The position numbers were made by a program, and so were the translations under genes. The notes below the pieces were generated by a model. The model did not search any database. It had not been told where the DNA came from and was given only the letters and a program-made list of their open reading frames with translations. A stretch of 64,000 bases of DNA from Sporocytophaga myxococcoides. GTDB lineage: Bacteria > Bacteroidota > Bacteroidia > Cytophagales > Cytophagaceae. Location of the stretch: the NCBI RefSeq assembly GCF_000775915.1, contig NZ_BBLT01000005.1, positions 62,001 through 126,000 of the forward strand, in the 5' to 3' direction. Of the stretch, positions 45,561 to 54,973 are shown in pieces (position 1 is the first letter of the stretch; each line of letters opens with the position of its first letter).

Positions 45561-45866
45561 ATGAAAGACAAAAAAGCTTTTTTAAGTATGCTGGACTGGT
45601 TGAATAAACAATCGGTAATCTCGGAATACAAACCTCAGTATTACAAAATAATTAAAGGCGATACCAATACCAGTGTTACTGAAATCCTTGTTCACCTGAA
45701 TCTTACAGATAAAGTAGAAGTGATTTCTTTCAGAGTATCCCCTTCAGGATTTTGTTATAAGGTAAACAGTGAAACGGTGTGCCTTAAGGAGAATCACTAC
45801 GTAGATTTTTTGCTGGATCTTTATCTTCAGTTGAGGACAAAGACCCAGGTAAAGTTTCTTAATTAA
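45561..45866 (+). CDS. Hypothetical protein, 101 aa
   Basis: Small soluble protein without signal or membrane segment, starting at an ATG preceded by ATTCTTCTCAA. Its sequence has a beta-alpha flavour (VTEILVHLNLTDKVEVISFRV, FCYKVNSETVCLKENHYVDFLL). I cannot name a family. It ends 12 bp before the convergent DUF3817 gene. Position after murI gives no functional clue. Confidence 0.6.
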   Translation: MKDKKAFLSMLDWLNKQSVISEYKPQYYKIIKGDTNTSVTEILVHLNLTDKVEVISFRVSPSGFCYKVNSETVCLKENHYVDFLLDLYLQLRTKTQVKFLN

Positions 45867-45877
45867 AATACCAGAGC

Positions 45878-46192
45878 TTAAGCTTCGGCTTCTTCATTTT
45901 CTCTGAAAAGCTTCATATCCGCATAGAACGTACCGAATGGAATGAGGGACGCCAGAAATGCAATGAAAGCTTTTTTGATGGTCCAGTTATATTGAATGGT
46001 AGACTGAATTACCAATAAAACATAAAGAACGAAGAGTAATCCGTGTGCCATTCCAGTCATGCGAACAGGCTCCTGGATTCCTCCGATATATTTTATAGGC
46101 ATGGCAATGAAAAGAAGTACCAGATAGGAGAGGCCTTCTACAAAGCCTACTATTCTTAGTCTGCCTAAGGTGCTTTTATATAGATCTTTCAT
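45878..46192 (-). CDS. DUF3817 integral membrane protein
   Basis: 104 residues. Matches DUF3817 (YdzA-like): LRIVGFVEGLSYLVLLFIAMPIKY, a VRMTGMAHGLLFVLYVLLVIQ core with the conserved GxxHG, and IKKAFIAFLASLIPFGTFYAD. Three membrane helices (about 12-31, 43-63, 74-92). No known function; some members sit beside transport or division genes. Convergent with the small gene at 45561. Confidence 0.9.
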   Translation of the reverse strand: MKDLYKSTLGRLRIVGFVEGLSYLVLLFIAMPIKYIGGIQEPVRMTGMAHGLLFVLYVLLVIQSTIQYNWTIKKAFIAFLASLIPFGTFYADMKLFRENEEAEA

Positions 46193-46251
46193 GTTTTTTT
46201 AACGAAAGATAACCACAAATATTGATTTTGCAATCATATCTGAAAGCTGTT

Positions 46252-46992
46252 TTAGGGACATTTAAAGCCGGGTTTGATATCCAGGACTTTGGTAATGGTC
46301 AGATATTCTCTGGTTTGCCCTGATTCGGTAGGTTTCTTTTCTGTATAACCTTCAATTGTGAAGTATAGCTCTTCCTCCGGATTACTTTTCTGATGCATAT
46401 ACACCTGTTCTGCATATTTGTATAAAATGATAGGTTCCACAATCATCGGTGTTTTTGCCTTGCATTTGCGGAATGTTGCGGCATCTGCAAAATACCTGAA
46501 ATAGCCGTTTATCCTAACCGAAGGTTTTTTTACTTTAAACAGTACATAAGAATATTGATCATGAGGCAGTGTTGTTTTTTTACCACAATCTACTATTTGT
46601 TCTGTAGTGATTTTTTGATAGTTATCAGCTTTTTTCTGGCCTTCAGGATAGGTCTGAATGAGTAAGGCATTATGTGAATCTTCATTTCCAATGGTGCTTT
46701 TCCAATAACCTTTGGTCAGATAAGTAGCGGTGTCTCGCTCTATGTAGTTTTGTTTTAACTCAAAATTTCCTTCTTGCTTTCCCGGATCGTGTGTGAGTAT
46801 CAGTTCCTTTCTGATGCCCGGGCAATCAGCACAGGGGAGCACGCCAATATAAGTTTCCTGTACAGGTTCAAGAGGTATTTCCTTTGCCTCGAAAATGATG
46901 TCTTCTTCAGCCAATCCTTCAGAATTAGGTTTTTTTTCTACATGGCACGCCATTAAAAAACCGATCAGTAATAGCACGAAGTTTTCCTTCAT
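46252..46992 (-). CDS. NlpE-like lipoprotein
   Basis: 246 residues. Lipoprotein signal MKENFVLLLIGFLMAC, lipobox Cys16. The N-terminal domain (about 45-160) resembles the copper-resistance/NlpE family, with YIGVLPCADCPGIRKELILT holding the conserved CxxC pair. The C-terminal domain (about 160-246) has further cysteines (FRKCKAK, PGFKCP). In E. coli NlpE senses surface contact or lipoprotein stress for the Cpx system; whether that holds here is unknown because no Cpx genes are nearby. Exposed on a membrane facing the periplasm or surface. Confidence 0.82.
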   Translation of the reverse strand: MKENFVLLLIGFLMACHVEKKPNSEGLAEEDIIFEAKEIPLEPVQETYIGVLPCADCPGIRKELILTHDPGKQEGNFELKQNYIERDTATYLTKGYWKSTIGNEDSHNALLIQTYPEGQKKADNYQKITTEQIVDCGKKTTLPHDQYSYVLFKVKKPSVRINGYFRYFADAATFRKCKAKTPMIVEPIILYKYAEQVYMHQKSNPEEELYFTIEGYTEKKPTESGQTREYLTITKVLDIKPGFKCP

Positions 46993-47241
46993 AGTATAAC
47001 TTTTTAGATTAACCTGAAAAAGAAGTCTTCGTTTTTAATTCTCCTTAATTTTTGAAACTTTTTTCTTATTATTTTAAACAATCATTTATACGTCAGTATT
47101 TTGAGTGTAAATGCTTTTCCGGAATCGCTGATGAAATCATGCTGAATTATCAGAGCACTTCCTTTCATGATGCGCTTTATGTAAGAAGGTCACAGGAGTA
47201 TTTCTGTAAGATAAATCTGATCATATTAACCTGTTAACTGC

Positions 47242-48144
47242 TTAAAGCCTGGTAATAATGGTTCGCTGATAATTTTTATTGATGATTTTTCTGTCAACTT
47301 TATAAGTTTTTTTATCAAGATGTTCTTCCATGAAAGGTAACGATGGAGCATAATGATATGAGCCGCCCTGTTTCAGAGACTTTAAAATTTCCATGTACTT
47401 TTGAGCATATTCCAGAAATAATCCATCAGCTCTTAAATGGTTGTTAAGAAAATGACTGGAGAAAGAAAGATTGGAAATAATAGTTCCCCAGTTATCCGGT
47501 TTAAATTCAAATTCAAACCAGCTGATTTCAGAAAGCCAGGTTTCCTTTTTAATGAGAAGGCGGTCTATCCCGGTAACATTGAGCTCTTTTTCTTTTAGAA
47601 AAGCAGATAAATGAGCATGCTCTCCACATCCAATATCCAGAATCGGTTCTAGTAGTTTTCCCGGATTGATATTTAGAAGTTCCAACTGCAGTTCAGCTGA
47701 ATACTCAGAACATACAACTCCGGCAACAGATTTTTTGTCGTTATGATTTATCTTTTCTATGTGTGGATTAGAGTATGACAACCAGGTTGTCAATCTTGTA
47801 AAATGCCTTGAGGAAATATCTGATAAGCTTATTTGTTGATCACTGAGCTCAGATATTAATTTATTATAGACTTTTCGCAGAATGGATTTATCCCGCTCGT
47901 TCACTGTAATGTATTGATTGGTATAGAAGAATTCACGAAGCACTTTGGATAGGGTATAATCAATAAGACCTTCCCGGACAGAGTTATCTGAAAGTATTTC
48001 TGCTAATTGATGTCTGTTAGAAAGCAGGTTATTGCCTTCCCAGAAATTAAATAAAGTATCTCTGTCAGAATAATACAGATTTTTGCCTTTGTTGGTCTGA
48101 ATCTGTCTGTCAATAGAGTTAAGAAGGGATTGTATTTCCAGCAT
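47242..48144 (-). CDS. Class I SAM-dependent methyltransferase-like protein
   Basis: 300 residues. An N-terminal helical region (1-155) precedes a Rossmann-like SAM domain with motif I ILDIGCGEHAHLSAFLKE (about 168-185), the acidic TGIDRLL and a post-motif stretch ending in GSYHYAPSLPFMEEHLD. No substrate-binding domain is recognisable; targets could be a small molecule or protein. Transcribed alone; the 249-bp gap to the NlpE gene downstream contains no convincing gene. Confidence 0.75.
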   Translation of the reverse strand: MLEIQSLLNSIDRQIQTNKGKNLYYSDRDTLFNFWEGNNLLSNRHQLAEILSDNSVREGLIDYTLSKVLREFFYTNQYITVNERDKSILRKVYNKLISELSDQQISLSDISSRHFTRLTTWLSYSNPHIEKINHNDKKSVAGVVCSEYSAELQLELLNINPGKLLEPILDIGCGEHAHLSAFLKEKELNVTGIDRLLIKKETWLSEISWFEFEFKPDNWGTIISNLSFSSHFLNNHLRADGLFLEYAQKYMEILKSLKQGGSYHYAPSLPFMEEHLDKKTYKVDRKIINKNYQRTIITRL

Positions 48145-48334
48145 GCCAATTGGAATAATTCATTTTACAATACACTAAACTTAGCAAATGAAATCCATAA
48201 ATGATAAAGATATTAACTTTTATAACAGGTCTGGAACTTATAAAAAAATAATTCGTTAGAATTGGAAAATTATAAAAAATAAATTAAGCTTGATTCGTTA
48301 TTCATAATATTGTTTTATCTTAACTGTTACTAAT

Positions 48335-48430
48335 ATGTCAAAATCACAAGACGCCAAAAAAGAAACTAAGAAAAAGCCAACTAAGACGCTTAAAGAGAAG
48401 AGAGCTGAGAAGAAAGAGAAGAAAAAATAA
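48335..48430 (+). CDS. Small Lys-rich protein, 31 aa
   Basis: ATG-initiated, 31 codons with stop TAA: begins MSKSQDAKKETKKKPTKTLK and is almost half Lys with a few Glu, no hydrophobic core. Very similar tiny basic peptides (S-Q-D-x-K-K-E-T-K-K...K-T-x-K-E-K) recur in Cytophagales and relatives, from memory. A clean terminator follows (48454-48480), which supports a real transcript. Nucleic-acid or ribosome binding is likely from composition but unproven. Confidence 0.65.
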   Translation: MSKSQDAKKETKKKPTKTLKEKRAEKKEKKK

Positions 48431-48453
48431 GTAGCTTTAAAAGTTTAAGTGTT

Positions 48454-48483
48454 GAAGTCTTCCCTAAACCGGAAGACTTCTTC
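48454..48483 (+). terminator. Terminator of the small Lys-rich gene
   Basis: GAAGTCTTCC (48454-48463) pairs with GGAAGACTTC (48471-48480), 7-nt loop, followed by TTCATTT. It lies 23 bp after the stop. Confidence 0.75.
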
Positions 48484-48556
48484 ATTTATATGCTGTTTAA
48501 ATTTAGCAATCATTAATTGTTTCGATAAAAAAGAAAATTTGTTTTAAAATTATTTG

Positions 48557-49006
48557 ATGTCTGTTAAAATAAAATTGTACGAATTATGCGTGGCTTTTGT
48601 GGAGCAGCGGATAGCCTCATCTCAAAAAGCTATTGAACATGCTCAGCTTGCTGCCAATGAAGAAACCAAAAGCAGTGCCGGAGACAAATACGAGACTGGA
48701 AGAGCAATGATGCAGCTGGAAATTGAAAAGCAGTCAGTTCAGCTTGGTGAAGCAATGAAATTAAAGCAAGTACTGTCACAGATAAATCCGGAAAAAACTA
48801 CAGATACTATACAGTCAGGAAGTCTTGTTTTTACTGATCAGGGAAATTTTTATATTTCTATCAGTGCGGGAAAACTTGATATTGACGGAATTACATATTT
48901 TGCAGTATCTCCGGTATCTCCAATAGGGACATTACTAATTGGGAAAAATTCAGGAGAGACTATTATCCTGAATGCAAAAACTTTTACTATCAGGATGATA
49001 GAATAA
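48557..49006 (+). CDS. GreA/GreB-like C-terminal domain protein
   Basis: 149 residues from ATG 48557 (a TTG just upstream keeps the frame). An N-terminal helix pair (YELCVAFVEQRIASSQKAIEHAQLAANEETKSSAGDKYETGRAMMQLE) is followed by a beta-rich domain of the GreA/GreB C-terminal fold (SGSLVFTDQGNFYISISAGKL, ISPIGTLLIGKNSGETI-like end). In databases such proteins are often mislabelled 3-oxoacyl-ACP synthase. They resemble transcript-cleavage factors but lack the two acidic tip residues that I would expect of GreA, so activity is doubtful. Confidence 0.75.
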   Translation: MSVKIKLYELCVAFVEQRIASSQKAIEHAQLAANEETKSSAGDKYETGRAMMQLEIEKQSVQLGEAMKLKQVLSQINPEKTTDTIQSGSLVFTDQGNFYISISAGKLDIDGITYFAVSPVSPIGTLLIGKNSGETIILNAKTFTIRMIE

Positions 49007-49244
49007 TCACACAGATTATGTTGCTATTATCTAAAAATTGTATTAATTCCTGAAAATCAATCTTGTTAAGAGTGAAAAAGTCGCTTGTTACCTTAGGTGT
49101 GGGGAAATTTAATTTTGAATCTGTTTTTTAAAATTATATTTTTTGTAGAAATTATTGACTGATAGAATCTTTCACCCTAATAAAGCGTACACCAATTTGT
49201 TACGCGGGGAAAGATTCTCAAAACTTTTAACACCTTAAATATCT

Positions 49245-50978
49245 ATGCCTTTAGCACCTTTTACAGGAGTATTGGGAAAGAAAAATGCTGCCCATTTGTT
49301 AAGACGAGCAACGTTTGGCGGTACCAAAGCAGATATTGATGCAATGTCTGGACTTACAGCATCTCAGGCAACACAACAATTGTTTGTTTCAACTGCTGAT
49401 CCTTTACCTCCTTTAGATCCTGCCACAGGAAAAACCTGGGTAGATACATTGCCAGTCTCCGGAGACAGTGAGGAGGGTGATCTGCAAAGTTTTTTTATAA
49501 AATGGTGGCTGGGGATGCTCGCAGGTACAGGAATTGAACCTTCACAGAAACTTGCATTTGTGACCAGAGAAAAAATAGTTTTTCTGCTTCACACCCATTT
49601 TACCACCATTCAGGAAACTGTAAATAATAGCAGGGCGCTCTATTTTCAGAATGCATTGTTCAGAAAGTTTGCCTTCGACAATGAGCCGGATCCACTATGG
49701 AATTTTAAAATGCTTACCAAGAAAGTCTCCCTTGATAATGCCATGATGGTATTGTTGGATGGCAGACTCAATGTGAAAGGCAGGCCGAATGAAAACTATG
49801 CCAGAGAGTTTCTGGAATTGTATACAATAGGTAAAGGTCTTCCAGGTTATGTCCCGCCTTCAACTATTCCCGGTGATTATATTTATTTTACAGAACAGGA
49901 TGTACAAGCTGCAGCCCGTGTGCTTTCAGGCTACGATACAGACTTTACTTTTCTTACCATAGATGAAGACACCGAATTGCCAAGGGTAAAAATAAAAGGT
50001 ACAGGCACCGTGGCCAATCAGCATGATAATGATCCTAAGGTATTCAGCGAGCGTTTTGGAAATACTGTTATTACTCCGGATACTACCTTACTTTTTGGAG
50101 ATAAGGCAACAGAAGCAAGTATGCTGGACGAGCTGGATCAACTTGTGGAAATGGTTTATGCACAACAGGAAACTGTGAGAAATATTTGCAGGAGGATATA
50201 CAGGTTTTATGTATATCATGAAATCACACAAGCTATAGATAACAGTATTATTGCCGATATGGCAAATACTTTTGTTGCCAATAATTTTAAACTGCAACCG
50301 GTAATCATGGAACTACTGCAAAGTCAGCATTTCTATGATTCTGCAACAGCTTCAGTAGATGATAATAATTTCGGAGCTTTGATCAAATCTCCACTTGACC
50401 TGGTATTAAATACACTAAGCTTCTTTGAATACAATTTGCCGGATCCTCAGACGGAAGCCGAAAAGTTTTATGAGGTTACAGGTAAGATTCTGGAGTCTAT
50501 GAAAGATCAGGGAATGTATTTCCTGAATCCTTATGATGTTGCGGGCTACGATGCTTATTTTCAATATCCTTTATACAACAGAAACTGGATCTCTGCCAAT
50601 ACACTTACACAGCGCTATAAGTTTATTTACGATAACATAAGTATTGATAAAATGGAAGAAATTAAAATAGATATTTTTCCATTTATTCAGCAAAGATTTG
50701 CCAGTGTAGCATTAAATCCTGATGACCTGATTAATGAACTGGCATCTTACCTTTTACCAATGTCACAGGCAGGAACAGAGATTACAGTAGAGCGTCTTAA
50801 TTATTTTAAATCACAGTTCTTCGTAATAGGAAAAGGCTTGCCACAAGGACCTGAAGCATTCTGGGAATTCAGCTGGAACAATGCTGATACCATACCCGAA
50901 AGCAAAGATGATGCAAGAGGTATGTTGCAATACCTTTTAAATGCCATGTTACAGTCGCCAGAATATCAGTTATTTTAA
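49245..50978 (+). CDS. DUF1800 family protein
   Basis: 577 residues. Matches the DUF1800 pattern: AAHLLRRATFGGTKADID at the N-terminus, LLHTHFTTIQETVNNSRALYFQNALFRKFA, DGRLNVKGRPNENYAREFLELYTIGKG (the diagnostic core), ARVLSGYDT and a C-terminal YLLNAMLQSPEYQLF. No signal peptide is seen. Always found with DUF1501, as here (18-bp gap). The pair is linked to secreted or periplasmic metabolism in Planctomycetes and Bacteroidota; the reaction is not established. First gene of a four-gene operon. Confidence 0.95.
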   Translation: MPLAPFTGVLGKKNAAHLLRRATFGGTKADIDAMSGLTASQATQQLFVSTADPLPPLDPATGKTWVDTLPVSGDSEEGDLQSFFIKWWLGMLAGTGIEPSQKLAFVTREKIVFLLHTHFTTIQETVNNSRALYFQNALFRKFAFDNEPDPLWNFKMLTKKVSLDNAMMVLLDGRLNVKGRPNENYAREFLELYTIGKGLPGYVPPSTIPGDYIYFTEQDVQAAARVLSGYDTDFTFLTIDEDTELPRVKIKGTGTVANQHDNDPKVFSERFGNTVITPDTTLLFGDKATEASMLDELDQLVEMVYAQQETVRNICRRIYRFYVYHEITQAIDNSIIADMANTFVANNFKLQPVIMELLQSQHFYDSATASVDDNNFGALIKSPLDLVLNTLSFFEYNLPDPQTEAEKFYEVTGKILESMKDQGMYFLNPYDVAGYDAYFQYPLYNRNWISANTLTQRYKFIYDNISIDKMEEIKIDIFPFIQQRFASVALNPDDLINELASYLLPMSQAGTEITVERLNYFKSQFFVIGKGLPQGPEAFWEFSWNNADTIPESKDDARGMLQYLLNAMLQSPEYQLF

Positions 50979-50996
50979 TCAGGAAAAAACAGTCTT

Positions 50997-52691
50997 ATGA
51001 AAAGAAGAGACTTTATTAATAAACTACCAGCTCTTGGCGCGATTCCCTTTGCACTGGATGGTATATTTTTTAAATCTATGTCTATGGCATCTCCATTGCA
51101 AAGACTTGCAGCAGAATGCCCTAACGACAGGGTATTGATCATTCTTCAGATGCATGGAGGCAACGATGGTTTAAATATGCTTATTCCTGCAGGTGATTAT
51201 GATAATTATCAGAATGTGCGTCCTAATATAGCGATACCTGAAAATGGAAATCGAAAATTTATATTGCTGGATAGCTCCCTGTCCACTGAGCGATCTGTCG
51301 GTTTGCATCCAGATATGGTAGGAGTGAAAGACCTGTATGATCAGGGAATGGTGAGTTTTGTGCAGGGAGTATCTTATGAACATCATAATGGTTCTCATTT
51401 CAGAAGCAGAGATATTATGTTTATGGGTGGTGGATCAAATGACTATATTAGTTCAGGATGGGTAGGGCGGTATTTAAAAGACCATTACGCTCCTAGTGTT
51501 TATCCGGATAATTTTCCTAATAACAATATGAAGGATCCTCTGGCATTGGAATTTGGTAGTGAAGTATCACTTATATTTCATCAGGGTGATAATATATCTA
51601 CTGGTATAGCTATAGATAATCCTCAGCAGTTTTTTGATCTTGTGGATGAGCTCCCTGGCTTTGATGATGTGGAAGGGGTAGACCCGAGAGGATTCCCCCC
51701 AACCAGTCTGAATAATTCCCCTTATGGAAAGGAAATGAAATGGCTGCTGGATCTGGAGCAGAAGACAGATCAATATGATGACAGACTTCTGGCTGTGTAT
51801 AATGAAGGTAAAAAGTTTGATCCGAATGTTACCTATCCTACGACTTATCCTCTGAGTGCACCGGGAGGCAGAATTAAGAACCCTCTTGCCGGGTACTTTA
51901 AAATTATTGCGAACCTTATTAGCGGTGGCTGCAAAACCAAAGTGTTCCTGGTAAAAATCGGAGGTTTTGATACCCATGCGCAACAGGTGGAGGCCAATGA
52001 TCATACTACCGGTAACCATGCTGCTTTGATGTACCACATTTCTGCGACCATGAGAGCTTTTCAGGAAGATCTTAAGCTTCGTAGTATCGACCACCGTGTT
52101 TTGACAGTAACTACTTCTGAATTCGGAAGAAGGGTGTATTCAAACGGAAGTTATGGAACTGATCATGGATCCGGAGCCCCTGTCATGCTGTTTGGAAAAG
52201 GTGTTATACCAGGTGTTGTTGGTAATAATCCCGATCTTTCTAAAGATAATGTGGAAATGCAGGTGGATTACAGACAAATCTATTCCTCTATTCTGAAAGA
52301 ATGGCTCTGTGTGGATCCTGCGAAAGTAGATGCGGAATTCGGAACCATATGGGGAGATTATCCTGGAAAAGGTACCGTGCTTCCAATTGTAAATCCCGAT
52401 GTTACTGCTGTTAAAGACTTCCTGGATAAGAGAATCAGAACCAGCAGTTGTTATCCTAATCCTGCAAGTTTTGCCACCACTATTTCATTCAATATTACTA
52501 TTGATACAAATGTTGAAATTAATATTCTGAATGCAAATGGCAGTGTAGTTAAAAATGTATTTAACGAAAGACGTGGATATGGTGAGCACAGAGAGATGGT
52601 GGATCTTCGTGATATCCCTTCGGGTGTTTACTATTATGAGATCAAGGCGGGTTCGGTAAAAGATGTTAAGAAACTTGTAATCCTAAAGTAA
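50997..52691 (+). CDS. DUF1501 family protein with Tat-like signal and T9SS sorting tail
   Basis: 564 residues. It starts with twin-arginine-like MKRRDFINKLPALGAIPFALD. The DUF1501 domain (about 40-465), a relative of sulfatase/alkaline phosphatase-fold proteins, shows RVLIILQMHGGNDGLNMLIP, HPDMVGVKDLYDQG, FVQGVSYEHHNGSHFRS, VKIGGFDTHAQQV and TTSEFGRRVYSNGSYGTDHGSG, which holds likely metal ligands. The last 80 residues are a type A T9SS sorting domain (CYPNPASFATTISFNI, LRDIPSGVYYYEIKAGS...KLVILK). Export by Tat followed by T9SS would be unusual and should be tested; it may simply be an over-reading of the Arg pair. Substrate unknown. Confidence 0.93.
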   Translation: MKRRDFINKLPALGAIPFALDGIFFKSMSMASPLQRLAAECPNDRVLIILQMHGGNDGLNMLIPAGDYDNYQNVRPNIAIPENGNRKFILLDSSLSTERSVGLHPDMVGVKDLYDQGMVSFVQGVSYEHHNGSHFRSRDIMFMGGGSNDYISSGWVGRYLKDHYAPSVYPDNFPNNNMKDPLALEFGSEVSLIFHQGDNISTGIAIDNPQQFFDLVDELPGFDDVEGVDPRGFPPTSLNNSPYGKEMKWLLDLEQKTDQYDDRLLAVYNEGKKFDPNVTYPTTYPLSAPGGRIKNPLAGYFKIIANLISGGCKTKVFLVKIGGFDTHAQQVEANDHTTGNHAALMYHISATMRAFQEDLKLRSIDHRVLTVTTSEFGRRVYSNGSYGTDHGSGAPVMLFGKGVIPGVVGNNPDLSKDNVEMQVDYRQIYSSILKEWLCVDPAKVDAEFGTIWGDYPGKGTVLPIVNPDVTAVKDFLDKRIRTSSCYPNPASFATTISFNITIDTNVEINILNANGSVVKNVFNERRGYGEHREMVDLRDIPSGVYYYEIKAGSVKDVKKLVILK

Positions 52692-52700
52692 CACCAGTAC

Positions 52701-53576
52701 ATGAATCGTATTTTACTGTATTATATTTTTGCTGTTTTTATTATGACTCTTTTTCCAGGTACTGATGCAAATGCTCAGGGAAACAAGAGAAGAACGCCGA
52801 CTTCCAGAAGGAATGCTGAATTCCTTGAGAAGCAATGGTGGATAGGAGTAAGAGGAGGTCTTAGTTATTCTAAAGTAAAGCCTGGTGACCGGTATTCCGT
52901 ATTCAGTTCTACCGAAGGGGAACCAAATAGTCTTGATAAAAAGTATAATGGTTTTAAGGGGGCAGGTGCACTGGCAGGACTTGAACTTACCTTTACCTAT
53001 AAGACCGTTTCGCTGAGCTTTCAGCCAAATTATAGAAGACAGAGATTTAGCTACAGCAACAGATATGAATGGAAAGATACTTCTGGTGTGGTAACTTTTG
53101 ATTTGAATTATAAACAGGACCATCAGCTGGATTATATTGAATTGCCGCTTTTAATCAAATATGACATACTTAAGAATGCCATTAAGCCTTATGTGCAGGC
53201 AGGTTTTTACTATGGTATATTGAGCACCGCAAATAAAAAAGTTGAAATCAACGGTACTGATAAGGCTTCCGGAGGAACTGAATTTAAACAGCCTGATATC
53301 ATGGTTGGTGCAAAGGATTTGTTTATCCGATCTTCTATTGGATTTATGGCAGGTGCAGGAGTAAGCTATGATGTAGGAAATATTAAGGTCTTGCTGGATG
53401 TCAATTACCGCTTGGGAACAAATAATATTACAAACAGAAAGAATAGATATACCAATAACGCTCTTAGCGGAGCGGGCGATGCGCTGGATGATCTGAAGCT
53501 CAGAAATATCAGCATTAATCTGGGGTGTCTGCTTCCAATGAGGTATGTCAATGCAAATAATTTCAGATCAAGATAA
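52701..53576 (+). CDS. PorT-like outer membrane beta-barrel protein
   Basis: 291 residues. Signal peptide ends near ANAQG (residue 25). An 8-stranded barrel pattern typical of PorT-family porins: WWIGVRGGLSYSKVKPGDRY, VSLSFQPNYRRQRFSYSN, LDYIELPLLIKYDI and KPYVQAGFYYGIL, closing with LKLRNISINLGCLLPMRY. PorT itself is needed for T9SS secretion, but many paralogues exist and this one need not be PorT. It is encoded 9 bp after DUF1501, so probably serves that exported protein. Confidence 0.85.
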   Translation: MNRILLYYIFAVFIMTLFPGTDANAQGNKRRTPTSRRNAEFLEKQWWIGVRGGLSYSKVKPGDRYSVFSSTEGEPNSLDKKYNGFKGAGALAGLELTFTYKTVSLSFQPNYRRQRFSYSNRYEWKDTSGVVTFDLNYKQDHQLDYIELPLLIKYDILKNAIKPYVQAGFYYGILSTANKKVEINGTDKASGGTEFKQPDIMVGAKDLFIRSSIGFMAGAGVSYDVGNIKVLLDVNYRLGTNNITNRKNRYTNNALSGAGDALDDLKLRNISINLGCLLPMRYVNANNFRSR

Positions 53577-53586
53577 TAGTGCAGGA

Positions 53587-54798
53587 ATGAACAGGATTAC
53601 AGTATTATTGGGTGCTTTAATTATTCTTTTTATTACATCTTGTGATATTAAAAAGAATAAAGATGTAAAGCCCGAGACTTTTTTGAAGATCTATGATCAT
53701 TCGGATATAACATCGGAATATATTCCCTACGATATTCAGCAGACTGCAGATGAAGGTTTTCTAATCCTCGGAGGAAGGAAGGTTGCTGAGTCTCCTTTTA
53801 AAGGCGTTTATGTAATGAAGACCGACAAAGACGGAAATTTTGTATCTGAGCAAAACGTTCCTTCTGATTATGTTAATCCTGTGAATCAATTGGTAAAAGT
53901 CGGAAATCAGGTTTTTTTCTTCTGCATGGACCGCCTGAGTCTTGAAGCAAAACTCATGAAAATAGATGAAGCCGGCTTGGCATCAGAGGTAGCAGGATTA
54001 GGTTTGTTATATCCGCTTTCTGCTTCTTTAAATGGAGATAATAATAGTCTTACATTGCTTAGTTATAACAGAGAAGATAAGAGGACTGTTGTTTCAAGAA
54101 TAAGCACAAGCGGTGCTATACTCAATCAAAAATCATTTGACATAGGTTTTGGAGATTTTGATGCTGAACAATCCATCATTGAACATCTAAGTGGACAAGG
54201 CAAACACCTTCCTTTTTTCTGCGGACAGTTAAATAATAACACCTATTATTTCAATGCATTCTACAGATACACCCTTTCACTTGTTTTCTTTGATATGCTT
54301 TCAACTGATAGAACCCCACGAGTTGGTTTGGTGCAAGGTTATCAGGATGAAAGAGTGATCAGCAGCCTTGTCTTTAAAGGGAATGGATTTGCAATATCAC
54401 GATTTGCCTATGGTGATAATTTCTTTATTCCGAATGTCACATTAAACTATGCCCCCAATGCAGTTTCTTCCAGTTCTGATATCCCCGGAAATAAAATGTT
54501 TGAACTAAAGCCAGATGCCAATGTCGTCCTGAAAAACTGTGCCTTAAACAATGGCAATACGCTTGTTTACGGCTCTGATACCAAATCCGGACAAATTGCT
54601 CTGTATTTTTATGATGTAAATAGTGGAATGCTTTTAGGTAATAAGTACCTCGGCTCAATGAATCCTTATACATTGGCAGGTTATACCGTTGCCAATGATA
54701 AAAGTCTTGTTGTTGCAGGCACTACCTGGATTGCAGGAAGGTTCCCCCGAATCTGTATTTTTAAAGTTTCCAAAGAAGAGCTGGATGAAGCAATGTAG
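53587..54798 (+). CDS. Lipoprotein, 403 aa, beta-propeller-like
   Basis: Start chosen at ATG 53587, which gives the lipoprotein signal MNRITVLLGALIILFITSC (Cys19); the frame extends to 53545 but that would overlap the porin gene. The mature part is strand-rich with repeated D-x-D/G-type turns (LKIYDHSDITS, QQTADEGFLILGGRK, MKTDKDGNFVSEQN), suggesting a beta-propeller or sandwich; no domain is named. Last gene of the DUF1800/DUF1501/PorT-like operon (10-bp gap), so likely an accessory surface lipoprotein of that system. Confidence 0.75.
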   Translation: MNRITVLLGALIILFITSCDIKKNKDVKPETFLKIYDHSDITSEYIPYDIQQTADEGFLILGGRKVAESPFKGVYVMKTDKDGNFVSEQNVPSDYVNPVNQLVKVGNQVFFFCMDRLSLEAKLMKIDEAGLASEVAGLGLLYPLSASLNGDNNSLTLLSYNREDKRTVVSRISTSGAILNQKSFDIGFGDFDAEQSIIEHLSGQGKHLPFFCGQLNNNTYYFNAFYRYTLSLVFFDMLSTDRTPRVGLVQGYQDERVISSLVFKGNGFAISRFAYGDNFFIPNVTLNYAPNAVSSSSDIPGNKMFELKPDANVVLKNCALNNGNTLVYGSDTKSGQIALYFYDVNSGMLLGNKYLGSMNPYTLAGYTVANDKSLVVAGTTWIAGRFPRICIFKVSKEELDEAM

Positions 54799-54973
54799 TT
54801 TTTGGTCTCTTCTGTTTACTTGTGGCTCCAATCTACCCTGATCCATGGCTTGTCCGGTAATTACTTTTTATTTTGAAGTAAAAGTAAAATAATGAGGGCT
54901 GTTGGAGAGGCTAGTGAAGCGGGACACTCATTTTGAAAACGCGCGTCAGTCAAGAGATGCATCAATTCTCTCT

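Noticed and set aside
47052-47237. 61-codon plus-strand frame in the gap between NlpE-like and methyltransferase genes
   Set aside because: TTG start, no recognisable product, no promoter or terminator.
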